Source: a virus. Taken from it: a DNA stretch of 64,000 bases. The translations under genes and the position numbers were made by a program. The notes under the pieces are model-generated. The model saw nothing but the letters and a program-made list of their open reading frames with translations, did not search any database and was not told the DNA's origin. The stretch is from the IMG/VR virus record IMGVR_UViG_3300030108_003689, positions 1 to 64,000 of that record, one strand, 5' to 3'. How positions within the stretch are numbered: position 1 is the stretch's first letter; each line of letters begins with the position of its first letter. Positions 13,955-20,844 of this stretch are shown here, in pieces.

Positions 13955-14164
13955 ATGGTTGATATTGTACAGAAACTACCAGTAGGTTGGTCAGTAATAG
14001 AAGCTGAAGATGAATGGATCGTCTATGACCAATATGATGAGCTTATATGCAAAGCCAGTACACCGGAGAAGCTCAATAGGCTTTTAGATATTGAGTTTCA
14101 CATCGCTCAAACATTTGTAAGCGTGATGCACGCAATCAAAAATATTGAGCCTGCTGAAGCCTGA
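13955..14164 (+). CDS. Small hypothetical protein behind the helicase
   Basis: A 69-residue acidic protein starting MVDIVQKLPVGWSVIEAEDEW. The frame extends upstream only inside the helicase gene, so this ATG just after the helicase stop is preferred. No strong ribosome site, so coupling is likely. It forms a short beta-rich part (WSVIEAEDEWIVYDQYDE) and a C-terminal helix. Its stop TGA abuts the stop of the oppositely oriented HTH gene, sharing a TGATCA palindrome. Function unknown. Confidence 0.75.
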   Translation: MVDIVQKLPVGWSVIEAEDEWIVYDQYDELICKASTPEKLNRLLDIEFHIAQTFVSVMHAIKNIEPAEA

Positions 14165-14398
14165 TCATCGTTTTATAGACAACCCAACCCAGTCTCTGAC
14201 TGAAACTTGGTTGTTTGTGAGATCCTCTACAGCGATGGCAAGTCTCAACGAGGGCACTGATCGTCCCGATTCCAGATCTCTCAGATAGGGAACGGAAATG
14301 CTCAGGTCTCGTTGAGACAAGCTCTCGTTGATCCACTTGCAAAAAGCAAAGCGACTATTGAATCGAGGCTGAGCCTCTCGATAGTTCCTGATGTTCAT
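14165..14398 (-). CDS. Cro/XRE-like HTH regulator on the opposite strand
   Basis: A 77-residue protein, the only minus-strand gene of the left block. Residues about 16-55 (FAFCKWINES..., ISVPYLRDLESGRSVPS, LRLAIAVEDLT, then VSVRDWVG) follow the pattern of small Cro/XRE-like DNA-binding proteins (helix-turn-helix with S-x-x-Y-L-x-x-L-E-S-G-R-x-x-P). The family contains repressors that bind palindromes near their own gene. It faces a 91-base divergent region with a perfect 19-bp palindrome and is likely to control itself and the exonuclease operon. Confidence 0.8.
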   Translation of the reverse strand: MNIRNYREAQPRFNSRFAFCKWINESLSQRDLSISVPYLRDLESGRSVPSLRLAIAVEDLTNNQVSVRDWVGLSIKR

Positions 14399-14429
14399 TA
14401 AATGTCCAGTCAGATTTTGTCCGGTAAAA

Positions 14430-14448
14430 GTGATGGTATTACCATCAC
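14430..14448. promoter_or_regulatory. Perfect 19-bp palindrome between divergent genes
   Basis: GTGATGGTA-T-TACCATCAC is a perfect inverted repeat centred in the divergent region between the HTH gene and the exonuclease gene. A TGATACTAT stretch with -10 character follows at 14453. This is the kind of site a small Cro-like dimer binds. Confidence 0.75.
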
Positions 14449-14489
14449 ATCATGATACTATCCAATCGTACAAGCAAATAGGAGAAAAA

Positions 14490-15401
14490 ATGCCAAACGA
14501 CTTGCCTACTATAGGCAGCAGTAGCATCGGAGCGATACTCGGCCTTTCGCCCTGGAGTAGTCCATGGGATGTATGGGCCAGGGCACATGGGTTGACTGAA
14601 AGCTCATCATCAGCAGCGACTCAACGAGGACACATCCTCGAACCGGCAATCGGAGCGCACTACGCACACCTAAATAACGTTCAAATCAAAAGCGGACCCG
14701 CATACGAGGCCGATCCAATCATAGGACCGGAAGAGTGGATGCACGCTCGTCCCGATTTCTTTGTCACCTCAGACAGTGCAAAGTGGTTGCTTGAGATCAA
14801 ATCTACTCGAAAATTCGATCACAGGTGGGGCTTTTCTGGTACAAACTCAGTCCCACCGTACTATGCCGCCCAGTGTGTTTGGCAGATGGCGGTAACTGAC
14901 GATGACCGATGCGATCTTGCGGCCTTCGCCACGATGTCAGACGAGTATAGGTGCTTCAACATTTATCGAGACAAGTCAGTGGAATCCAAGATTCTTGACT
15001 ATGTGCGCGACTGGTATGACAAGCACATACGTGCTGGCGCTCCGCCCGAAGTTGATGGATCAACAGCCTGCTCTAAGTCTTTAGCAAAGCTCTTCGAGCA
15101 AGAATCCAAGACATTCATCGAGCCTTCTGATACCCACATCGAGTTGGCGGCAAAGCTGAAAGACATACGCCGACAATGCGCCGAGCTTGACGATCAAAAG
15201 CGTCGTTTGGAAAATCAACTCAAAGAACAGATTGGCACCGCATATGGTATTGCTGGTGTCGCAACATGGTCCCAGAGCAAACCAAGAAGTCGATTCGATA
15301 GATCATCTTTCGAAGCCGACAACCCAGACCTCGCCAAGAAGTACATCATAGAAGGCGAACCAACCAGAACATTCAGATTCAACTACACAGGAGAGAAATA
15401 A
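14490..15401 (+). CDS. YqaJ-type recombination exonuclease
   Basis: A 303-residue protein. The start MPNDLPTIGSSS follows AGGAG; an upstream reading in the same frame runs into the operator. GSSSIGAILGLSPW is the N-terminal signature of YqaJ-like exonucleases (PF09588), and the catalytic D89 (HARPDFF) and E102-x-K104 (LLEIKST) are in place. It would degrade one strand of double-stranded DNA to give single strands for the annealing protein encoded next. A C-terminal coiled segment (LKDIRRQCAELDDQKRRLEN) is additional. The stop overlaps the recT start (TAATG). Confidence 0.88.
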   Translation: MPNDLPTIGSSSIGAILGLSPWSSPWDVWARAHGLTESSSSAATQRGHILEPAIGAHYAHLNNVQIKSGPAYEADPIIGPEEWMHARPDFFVTSDSAKWLLEIKSTRKFDHRWGFSGTNSVPPYYAAQCVWQMAVTDDDRCDLAAFATMSDEYRCFNIYRDKSVESKILDYVRDWYDKHIRAGAPPEVDGSTACSKSLAKLFEQESKTFIEPSDTHIELAAKLKDIRRQCAELDDQKRRLENQLKEQIGTAYGIAGVATWSQSKPRSRFDRSSFEADNPDLAKKYIIEGEPTRTFRFNYTGEK

Positions 15402-16225
15402 TGGCTAACGCACTACATCCAGCAGTTCAGTTTAGAAACAACGTCGAGTCCAAGGCTTCTGATTTTCTTCAGACGATGGTAGGCACAGAAGAAGGAGCGC
15501 AGGCCGCTGGTCGAGTTGCGCTGGCATTTAGACAAGCAGCACAGGTCAATGACCGTCTGTACTCTTGTGACCCAGCCTCGGTCGCCCAGGCGGTTGCCTT
15601 GTCTGCTATGACTGGTCTTATGCCCGGTGGGCCACTGCCTGACGTTTACTTGCTACCAAGAGGCAAAACGCTTCAATGGCAAGTATCCCACCGAGGGTTC
15701 GCCAAGCTCGCCGCCAGGGGAGGAGTCCGACTCCGAACCAAGGCTGTGTTTGAAAGCGACACGTTCCATGTCATCGAAGGAACGGAGCCAAAGCTGGAAC
15801 ACGTACCAGACCTAAACGCACAACAATCATGGGAATCTCTTACAGCGGTATACGTAGTTGCACACTACAAGGACGGCTCTAAAGACTTTGTCGTCATCCG
15901 TAAGGCCGACATCGAAAAGCGTAGGGCCAACTCCGATGCCTGGAAGCGAAACAAGAACCAATCCCCATGGGGCCAGTGGCCTATCGAGATGGCACTCAAG
16001 ACTGGACTTAGGTATGCGTTTGCTCGCGGCATCGTCCCTATGGATGATACAACTTCCAATGCCTATGATCATGATGGCAAGCAAGATGCCATAGCTGAGG
16101 ATCTCAAAGTCGTTGAGATGAATGATATTCCTGAGATGGATTCTATGAATCTGTTGACCGAACAACTCGACGAGCTTTCAGAGGTTAAGGAGAAAGAGAA
16201 GGAAGAATCCGTACTCGAAGATTAG
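15401..16225 (+). CDS. recT: RecT-family single-strand annealing protein
   Basis: A 274-residue protein with the RecT (PF03837) layout: a region with ALSAMTGLMPGGPLPDVYLLPRG, then WQVSHRGFAKLAARGGVR and later WIEMALKTGLRYAFARGI-like segments (IEMALKTGLRYAFARGIVP). RecT-type proteins anneal complementary single strands, and they are commonly encoded with a YqaJ exonuclease, as here. The C-terminus is acidic (EVKEKEKEESVLED). Start ATG overlaps the exonuclease stop, with GGAGAG upstream. Confidence 0.9.
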   Translation: MANALHPAVQFRNNVESKASDFLQTMVGTEEGAQAAGRVALAFRQAAQVNDRLYSCDPASVAQAVALSAMTGLMPGGPLPDVYLLPRGKTLQWQVSHRGFAKLAARGGVRLRTKAVFESDTFHVIEGTEPKLEHVPDLNAQQSWESLTAVYVVAHYKDGSKDFVVIRKADIEKRRANSDAWKRNKNQSPWGQWPIEMALKTGLRYAFARGIVPMDDTTSNAYDHDGKQDAIAEDLKVVEMNDIPEMDSMNLLTEQLDELSEVKEKEKEESVLED

Positions 16226-16233
16226 GTACCAAT

Positions 16234-16455
16234 ATGGCTCGTGACTACAAAAAGGAATACCGGGAATACCATAGCAAACCGGAGCAGAAGAAGCGGCGGG
16301 CGGGTAGAAATCGCGCTCGCCGCATCATGACAATGCTCAAACGTGTTAAAAAGGGTGATGGTAAAGATGTCCATCACAAAGACGGAAACCCAAAAAATAA
16401 CTCTAAGAAAAACCTTAGAGTTGAAAGCAAAAAAACAAATCGTTCGAGAAAGTAA
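16234..16455 (+). CDS. Small HNH-endonuclease-like protein
   Basis: A 73-residue very basic protein starting MARDYKKEYREYHSK. The C-terminal half contains DVHHKDGNPKNNSKKNLRV, the H-x-D-G-N-x-x-N-N-x-x-x-N-L signature of HNH nucleases. The rest is a basic helix. Such small proteins occur in many phages and are thought to nick or cut DNA, but activity is not proven. It lies directly after recT, so a role in recombination or packaging is possible. Confidence 0.78.
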   Translation: MARDYKKEYREYHSKPEQKKRRAGRNRARRIMTMLKRVKKGDGKDVHHKDGNPKNNSKKNLRVESKKTNRSRK

Positions 16456-16467
16456 TAGGAGAAGACA

Positions 16468-17124
16468 ATGAGTCTTTTTGAAGAAGTAGAGCGCGCTAAA
16501 AATCCATTCGTTGGCAAAACACTACAAGAAGGAAACAAGCAAGCGACGTTTATCAACCAAACATCGTCACTGCTTAGCATTTTGAATGAAATTATTTCTT
16601 CTGAAAAGTTACCAACGAAGAAGGCAAAGGAGTGCAAGGACTACAGAACTAAGCTGGGCGATTGCTCCTGGCCTCTGCACAACCTTCAAGGAAAGGTGAA
16701 CGAGCAAACCTGGATGTCTATCGTTCAATCAGCAATCAGAGGCATGCTCAAGACCATTCGCAACTCTCAGCCTAATGGTGAGTGGGCGCTGATGGACTAT
16801 GAAGTGAAGATCGATTTTGCACCAGACGGCGTTGAGCGTTTGTATTTGGTGGTCAAGTTTGTAGATGTAGACAACACCGAAGAGCTTCTTTACAGGAACG
16901 GAGTGCCGATTACGACTACTGTAAATGTAAACACAAGCCCAATCGCACCCGAAGTTGTCGAAGCTTTGAGCAGCAAGAACACAGATGATGGTGAGCTTAA
17001 AGAGTTGATCAAGCAACTGGTTGTTGCGATGTCCGCTGGTGCCATTGCAAGCAACGCTCAGACAACAGAAGAAATCGAAACGTACCCAGTACCAGACGAA
17101 GAAAAAGTTGTCTTTGACGATTAA
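16468..17124 (+). CDS. Hypothetical protein, 218 aa
   Basis: Starts MSLFEEVERAKNPFV after AGGAG. An N-terminal helical region is followed by a beta-rich part (WALMDYEVKIDFA, VERLYLVVKFVDVDN, LLYRNGVPITTT), a helical C-terminal segment (ELKELIKQLVVAMSAGAI) and an acidic tail. It sits in the recombination operon, where an accessory of the exonuclease or a DNA-binding factor might be expected, but no family is recognised. Confidence 0.8.
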   Translation: MSLFEEVERAKNPFVGKTLQEGNKQATFINQTSSLLSILNEIISSEKLPTKKAKECKDYRTKLGDCSWPLHNLQGKVNEQTWMSIVQSAIRGMLKTIRNSQPNGEWALMDYEVKIDFAPDGVERLYLVVKFVDVDNTEELLYRNGVPITTTVNVNTSPIAPEVVEALSSKNTDDGELKELIKQLVVAMSAGAIASNAQTTEEIETYPVPDEEKVVFDD

Positions 17125-17126
17125 CG

Positions 17127-17330
17127 ATGCCGCTGTATCAATTCGTCTGCCCTAACTGCAATCAAACCGTAGAAGTTTTGCAGGCATTTGGAGACCCAAG
17201 CCCCCATTGTGGGGCTTGTGCTCTCGACTTCGGCACATCCGTCGATATGAAGCGAAAGATATGTGTCACCAACTTCAGCCTCAAGGGCGAAGGATGGGCC
17301 AGGGACAACTACGGATTGAAGAAGAAGTAA
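17127..17330 (+). CDS. FmdB-type zinc-ribbon protein
   Basis: A 67-residue protein beginning MPLYQFVCPNCNQTVEV. It has C-x2-C pairs at residues 8-11 and at HCGAC, and a C-terminal FSLKGEGWARDNYG. This matches the small FmdB-type zinc ribbon family, which in bacteria carries the sequence M-P-x-Y-x-F-x-C-x-x-C and a similar F-x-L-K-G-x-G-W ending. The role in phages is unknown. The stop codon directly abuts the tRNA-Asn gene. Confidence 0.85.
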   Translation: MPLYQFVCPNCNQTVEVLQAFGDPSPHCGACALDFGTSVDMKRKICVTNFSLKGEGWARDNYGLKKK

Positions 17331-17404
17331 TGGGGTGAAGCGCCACAGGCAGGTGCATCGGGCTGTTACCCCGACCGTTGTTGGTTCGAGTCCAACCGCC
17401 CCAG
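17331..17404 (+). tRNA. tRNA-Asn(GUU)
   Basis: TGGGGTG pairs with CGCCCCA (one G-T pair) as acceptor stem. The D stem GCGC/GTGC, anticodon stem TCGGG/CCCGA with loop CTGTTAC (anticodon GTT, 17365-17367) and T stem GTTGG/CCAAC with loop TTCGAGT all form. The discriminator is G. The CCA end is not encoded. The gene starts at the base after the stop of the FmdB-type gene. Confidence 0.95.
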
Positions 17405-17419
17405 CTTTTGAGGATGAAC

Positions 17420-17791
17420 ATGAAAAAAACCAAGCGTAGATGCTTTCCAATATTCAAGGAAAACAGCCGGATTCCTGTTTGGTTGTCAAAAGTTTCTCCT
17501 ATTGAAATCGGTGCTATCAGCCTTGCTTTGTTCGTCTTCGCTCGCGGCGAAATGAGCAAGACCACAAAGCGACATGAGACCATCCACTACCTTCAGTGGG
17601 TCGAGCTTGGTTTTATCGGATTTCTACTGCTGTACCCTTCATTCTGGCTCATCAACTTCGTCAGGTATCGAGACGGAGATAGGGCGTATCGAGAGATACC
17701 GTTCGAGCGTGAAGCCTACGGACACGAGGAGGAGGGCGGATATCTGGCGACCAGGAAGCGTTACGCTTGGCTCAAGTACATCAGACGGTAA
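17420..17791 (+). CDS. Membrane protein with HExxH motif
   Basis: A 123-residue protein. The ATG at 17420 has GAGG six bases upstream and is preferred to one two codons earlier. The N-terminus is basic; a hydrophobic stretch (IGAISLALFVFA) precedes HETIH (H52, E53, H56), a zinc-metallopeptidase signature. A second hydrophobic stretch (LGFIGFLLLYPSFWLINF) and a PFEREAY motif follow. I remember a family of small phage and bacterial proteins with this order. Peptidase activity is plausible but unproven. Confidence 0.78.
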   Translation: MKKTKRRCFPIFKENSRIPVWLSKVSPIEIGAISLALFVFARGEMSKTTKRHETIHYLQWVELGFIGFLLLYPSFWLINFVRYRDGDRAYREIPFEREAYGHEEEGGYLATRKRYAWLKYIRR

Positions 17792-17803
17792 CTCGGAGAC
17801 ATA

Positions 17804-18298
17804 ATGGCTGATCATTCTTTAGATGACATCGTACATTCGATTCAATCTGCGGTTATAGCTGCCACCGACATTGCCGAGAGGCATGAGCTTGATTCAATTA
17901 CGAATCAAGAGTTCTGGGAGTTGAAGACGAATGATTCCGGGGAGCCACTTAATGATGAACATGGAAGGCCCATTTATGTACCTCGTATGGTCGTCATGGA
18001 GATCCCAACATGGGAAGATGGAGTACTGGTACAAAAAAGAGTTCCAGTCCCGCTCCAATCCCTCACGACTGGTCAAAGCCTTCGCGTGGATACGCTTGAG
18101 GTTGAAATGTCAGTCGAGATATCTGGGCTTACGGCGGACAAAAAGAAAGGCAAGTTGATGGTCCGGCCTTGTGCCAACACTCCGTCATGGTTCAAAAAGC
18201 AGAACAATGCTGCTAAGGTAAAGCTGATCTTCAAGGGCAGCGAGCCCCCAGAAGGTTATGCAAGAATCGACGATCAACTAATCAAGCTGCTTCCGTAG
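17804..18298 (+). CDS. DUF2589-like protein 1
   Basis: A 164-residue protein starting MADHSLDDIVHSIQSAV after GGAGACATA. The N-terminal helix is followed by strands (MVVMEIPTWEDGVLV, VPVPLQSL, LEVEMSVEI) and a C-terminal FKGSEPPEGYARIDDQLIKLL. The V-P-V-L-strand pattern and the PPEG turn are shared with the next protein, so I take the two as related members of the DUF2589 group, which is more typical of bacterial genomes. The function is unknown. Confidence 0.65.
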   Translation: MADHSLDDIVHSIQSAVIAATDIAERHELDSITNQEFWELKTNDSGEPLNDEHGRPIYVPRMVVMEIPTWEDGVLVQKRVPVPLQSLTTGQSLRVDTLEVEMSVEISGLTADKKKGKLMVRPCANTPSWFKKQNNAAKVKLIFKGSEPPEGYARIDDQLIKLLP

Positions 18299-18307
18299 GA
18301 GAACATC

Positions 18308-18910
18308 ATGGCAGATTCCGGCCTCGTACAAATGTCATCACAGTTTGGTGGACTTCCAATGGAGCAACTCATTGGTGGACCGCTCAAGGCTGCATGTAAC
18401 GCTCAGACTTTGCTCGCAAAGGCATCAAGTGACTTCATCAAGGATGTCGGTCTCAACGACGACGGAAAGGGTAACTTGTCCGCGCGCACCGTTGACTTTG
18501 GCTTCAACAGGCCGGTTCAAGACGCTGCCGGAAATACCACGATGGAAAAGGTGGATCTTCAGGTTCCACTTCTTGCGATGATCAACACTCCAGCCCTTTC
18601 AGTCAAGGAAGCAGAGGTTCGGTTCACCATGGAGGTCAAGTCCTCCACGTCGAGCAAGACCACGTCAGACAGCAAGGCTGACCTTACAGCCAAGGCTAAG
18701 TACAACGCTGGTCTCTTCTCTTGTGAAGTGACGGTACACGGCTCAGTAGCCAACCACAGTGAGAATAGCCGTAGCAGCGACAACAGCGCCAAGTACGATG
18801 TCAAAGTAGTAGCGCGAGATGACGGTCCTCCAGAAGGTCTCATGAAGGTTCTGGACATGCTTAACGACGCCATTGCGCCGACCCCGGCAGCCGCATCTTC
18901 TAAGAAGTAA
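18308..18910 (+). CDS. DUF2589-family protein 2
   Basis: A 200-residue protein after AGGAGAACATC. LIGGPLKAACNAQTLLAKAS (residues about 21-40), FIKDVGLN, a V-D-F-x-F strand and VDLQVPLLAMINTPALSVKEAEVRFTMEV follow the remembered DUF2589 pattern (I-G-G-P-L-x-A-A, F-I-x-x-V-G, V-P-L-L-x-x-x-x-x-P, x-E-x-x-x-x-F-x-x-x-I). The middle is Ser/Thr/Lys-rich (SSTSSKTTSDSKADL). Paired with the preceding gene, with 9 bases between. Function of the family is not known. A structured noncoding stretch follows. Confidence 0.8.
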   Translation: MADSGLVQMSSQFGGLPMEQLIGGPLKAACNAQTLLAKASSDFIKDVGLNDDGKGNLSARTVDFGFNRPVQDAAGNTTMEKVDLQVPLLAMINTPALSVKEAEVRFTMEVKSSTSSKTTSDSKADLTAKAKYNAGLFSCEVTVHGSVANHSENSRSSDNSAKYDVKVVARDDGPPEGLMKVLDMLNDAIAPTPAAASSKK

Positions 18911-18998
18911 CAACATCCCCTGCGCCCCCCCACCCACATCGCTTGTTCCCATACTCGGGACGTGAGCATGGGCGATTCCTACCGGGTGGGGGGGTGGC

Positions 18999-19011
18999 AG
19001 GCATAATGCCT
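18999..19011. repeat. Short palindrome AGGCATAATGCCT
   Basis: A perfect 13-bp palindrome with a central A lies between the long hairpin and the later stems. The one-base loop makes an RNA hairpin unlikely, so a protein-binding DNA site is the better reading. Confidence 0.35.
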
Positions 19012-19101
19012 ATAGGTCTTAATCCATATAATTGGTGGTGTTGTAAACATTTTGATCTTGGATAGGCTGAGATCAATTTAATCCCGTGGATTAAACCTGT
19101 G

Positions 19102-19139
19102 CCCCATCCAAGTGTCACGACTTGGGTGGGGTTTTTTTT
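19102..19139 (+). terminator. Strong intrinsic terminator
   Basis: CCCCATCCAAGT pairs with ACTTGGGTGGGG (12 pairs, one G-T) around GTCACG, then eight T. It is the strongest terminator in the window and ends the DUF2589 unit. Confidence 0.9.
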
Positions 19140-19147
19140 GTTACACT
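19139..19147 (+). promoter_or_regulatory. Possible extended -10 for a leaderless mRNA
   Basis: TGTTACACT has the TGn-TACACT form of an extended -10. Transcription would begin about six bases later, almost exactly at the ATG of the next gene, which has no ribosome site. No good -35 is present. Confidence 0.3.
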
Positions 19148-19152
19148 ACCGC

Positions 19153-19446
19153 ATGGCTCGATGCGGACGATGTGGATTTTTTAAGTCTTACGAAGGTGTC
19201 AGCAAACAGGCAGGCGTCTGTTTGATGTATCGAGGCCTTGACATTCCTGAGGACGCTCTGTGGGAGCATCGTGAGTGTTCTGAGTACACTCAGAGGATTC
19301 CTGACTGGACGCCTGAGCAGCATTTCGACTTTGAAGTGAAGCGACATGGTGTTGAGCGCAGTTGGCGTGCCAGTAAACGAGCGATGATCTTTTCTTCTGC
19401 GGCATTGATCGTCTCCATCGTGACGCTGATGAGCAAGCTGATTTAG
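19153..19446 (+). CDS. C-tail membrane protein with N-terminal zinc knuckle
   Basis: A 97-residue protein. MARCGRCGFFKSYEG (C4, C7), then C23 and C42, form a likely zinc-binding N-terminal part. A RIPDWTPEQHFDFEV segment follows. The last 20 residues (AMIFSSAALIVSIVTLMSKL) form a single membrane helix, so it would be anchored by its C-terminus with the zinc part in the cytoplasm. The start has no ribosome site but lies directly after a terminator. I have seen similar small bacterial and phage proteins, without a known role. It converges with the first minus-strand lysis gene and overlaps it by four bases. Confidence 0.72.
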   Translation: MARCGRCGFFKSYEGVSKQAGVCLMYRGLDIPEDALWEHRECSEYTQRIPDWTPEQHFDFEVKRHGVERSWRASKRAMIFSSAALIVSIVTLMSKLI

Positions 19447-19949
19447 TTTTTCTCGACGATTTCGAACAACTCGTCAACGCGCTTCTTCATTCGCTTGACC
19501 TTACGCTCGACATCGTCACCATCGAAGTCAGCAGAGATACTGGATGTCTTCTTCTCGATGCCTGCCAGCTTTGTCTTGAGACTTTCAATCTCTGCCTGCA
19601 TGGCAGCACACTTAGCTGCACAAGGAGGGGGCTGCTGGCCCTCGAGACCCTGATTCTGGGACTCGATCTCCAGCTTCTTCATCTCCCGCTCGTGCTTCTG
19701 CTCAGCCCAGTCCCTGTACAGCTTGAACGCCTTAGACCCACCGGCAACGGCCATGCCAGCCAAAGCGATTGCGACCATGGGTGCGTGCTCGCCGCCCAAC
19801 GACTTAGCCGCATTGGCTGCCGCTGTGATATCTGGAGCGATACCGACTGACTCCGATAGTTGTGGCGGATCAGGGCCTACATCGAAGTTTTCTATATCAA
19901 CAGGTTGAGGAGTTGCGACTGGTGCAGGTGTTTCCGCTTGTGATGGCAT
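19443..19949 (-). CDS. Membrane/coiled-coil protein at the end of the late operon
   Basis: A 168-residue protein with an AAGGAA ribosome site. A Pro/Glu-rich N-terminus is followed by one hydrophobic stretch (MVAIALAGMAVAGGSKAF), a charged linker (EQKHEREMKKLEIES), a CAAKC pair, and a coiled coil (IESLKTKLAGIEKK, RKVKRMKKRVDELFEIVEKN). It is the last gene of the minus block. Membrane plus coiled coil suits a lysis accessory (spanin-like) or a membrane-bound virion factor. The family is not recognised. Confidence 0.75.
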   Translation of the reverse strand: MPSQAETPAPVATPQPVDIENFDVGPDPPQLSESVGIAPDITAAANAAKSLGGEHAPMVAIALAGMAVAGGSKAFKLYRDWAEQKHEREMKKLEIESQNQGLEGQQPPPCAAKCAAMQAEIESLKTKLAGIEKKTSSISADFDGDDVERKVKRMKKRVDELFEIVEKN

Positions 19950-19960
19950 GGATTTCTTCC

Positions 19961-20269
19961 TTACTTGTCTCGATCTAAAATGCGGTCGAGTCGAGATACG
20001 ATATCGTTGTGTACTTTCGTACGTGCAATCAAAAAGTCTTTGGACTGACTGTCAGCGTTGTTCCGATACTCTTGAATGACTCGGTCGTACCGCTCACGTA
20101 TCTTCTCAATGCGATCGTTGTAGTCCTTACGGATCTCTTCAATTTGCTCCTGAAACCCCTCAACAAGCTTGTCCAAGCGCTTCTGCATCGTGATGAACTG
20201 GAACACCAGAAACGCTGCAAAGATGCCGAGGTGACCATCGGCCAACAGGGAATCAAGAACCGCTTCCAT
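19961..20269 (-). CDS. Membrane-anchored coiled-coil protein, holin or spanin candidate
   Basis: A 102-residue protein. The N-terminal part (LGIFAAFLVFQFITM) is one membrane segment; the remainder is a continuous coiled coil (KRLDKLVEGFQEQIEEIRKD...). This topology fits an inner-membrane spanin subunit or a small lysis regulator. The start overlaps the stop of the enzyme gene (TAATG). It lies between that enzyme and another membrane protein, so it belongs to the lysis cluster. Confidence 0.72.
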   Translation of the reverse strand: MEAVLDSLLADGHLGIFAAFLVFQFITMQKRLDKLVEGFQEQIEEIRKDYNDRIEKIRERYDRVIQEYRNNADSQSKDFLIARTKVHNDIVSRLDRILDRDK

Positions 20270-20844
20270 TAGAACTCCGGTTCATCAATCAGCGTATACG
20301 TAAAGCTGTTTCCCCACTTCTCCCTTGCTGCGTAGCAGATGCTCATGAACTCTTCAAAGTCAGCGCTACGGCTGAAAACCTGACATCCAGCAGACCACTT
20401 ATCTACTTGCGTTGAGGCCGACCCTGCCTTGTGGATATTGATGCCATAGAACCCTTCAGTAATAGAGTCCACATCAAGATCAATGATGTCGTCTTTATTG
20501 TCGTCACGATAAGTTTTGACCTTACCGTTCCTCTGACAGAGCGCGTCATACTTCCCTTGATGCTTGTCAATCTTCCACACAGATCTGTATTGACCTGGAA
20601 CAAGGATAGCAGTTCCATCGACGTTGCTGGGATTTTCCAACCAATACTTACCCGGCTCCGTCGTGCATTCCCACGTTCTTACGATCCAACCCTGTTCGTC
20701 CCTAAATACAACGCATATACGATCATCAAAACTATTTGCTTGGTGATCCTTGCTTCGAATACCGATAATGTTCAGGTTGTACTCACCACTTTCGAATACT
20801 GCGTGGCCGAGGGATTCTACATAATCAAGAATAAGTGGTCTCAT
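20269..20844 (-). CDS. L,D-transpeptidase-like peptidoglycan enzyme, putative endolysin
   Basis: A 191-residue protein. The C-terminal part GINIHKAGSASTQVDKWSAGCQVFS provides H138 and the S151-A-G-C154 motif, resembling the H...S-x-G-C active site of YkuD-type L,D-transpeptidases. N-terminal segments SFDDRICVVF, WECTTEPGKYWLENP and GTAILVPGQYRSVW also fit a group of phage proteins I remember near lysis genes. It probably cuts or remodels peptidoglycan to end the cycle. No signal peptide is visible, so it would need a holin, which is encoded nearby. Overlaps both neighbours by one base. Confidence 0.75.
   Translation of the reverse strand: MRPLILDYVESLGHAVFESGEYNLNIIGIRSKDHQANSFDDRICVVFRDEQGWIVRTWECTTEPGKYWLENPSNVDGTAILVPGQYRSVWKIDKHQGKYDALCQRNGKVKTYRDDNKDDIIDLDVDSITEGFYGINIHKAGSASTQVDKWSAGCQVFSRSADFEEFMSICYAAREKWGNSFTYTLIDEPEF

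Larger units (their letters stand above)
18911..19140 (+). ncRNA. Candidate structured noncoding RNA or 3' leader
   Basis: About 230 bases without a protein gene. A long hairpin has an 11-pair outer stem (CCCCCCCACCC/GGGTGGGGGGG, 18925-18994) with nested ATCGC/GCGAT, CCAT/ATGG and CTC/GAG stems. It is followed by TTGATCT/AGATCAA (19052-19076), TTTAATCC/GGATTAAA (19077-19095, contiguous) and a terminator hairpin. The density of perfect stems is unlike the other intergenic stretches. A promoter of its own is not seen, so it could be an independent small RNA or the 3' end of the DUF2589 transcript. Confidence 0.5.

Noticed and set aside
14165-16225. Evidence of a temperate phage
   Set aside because: A Cro-like gene and recombination genes are present, but no integrase, excisionase or attachment site was found in the window.
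17121-17450. Minus-strand frame across the tRNA-Asn region
   Set aside because: It reads antisense through a clear tRNA and a zinc-ribbon gene with a strong family signature.
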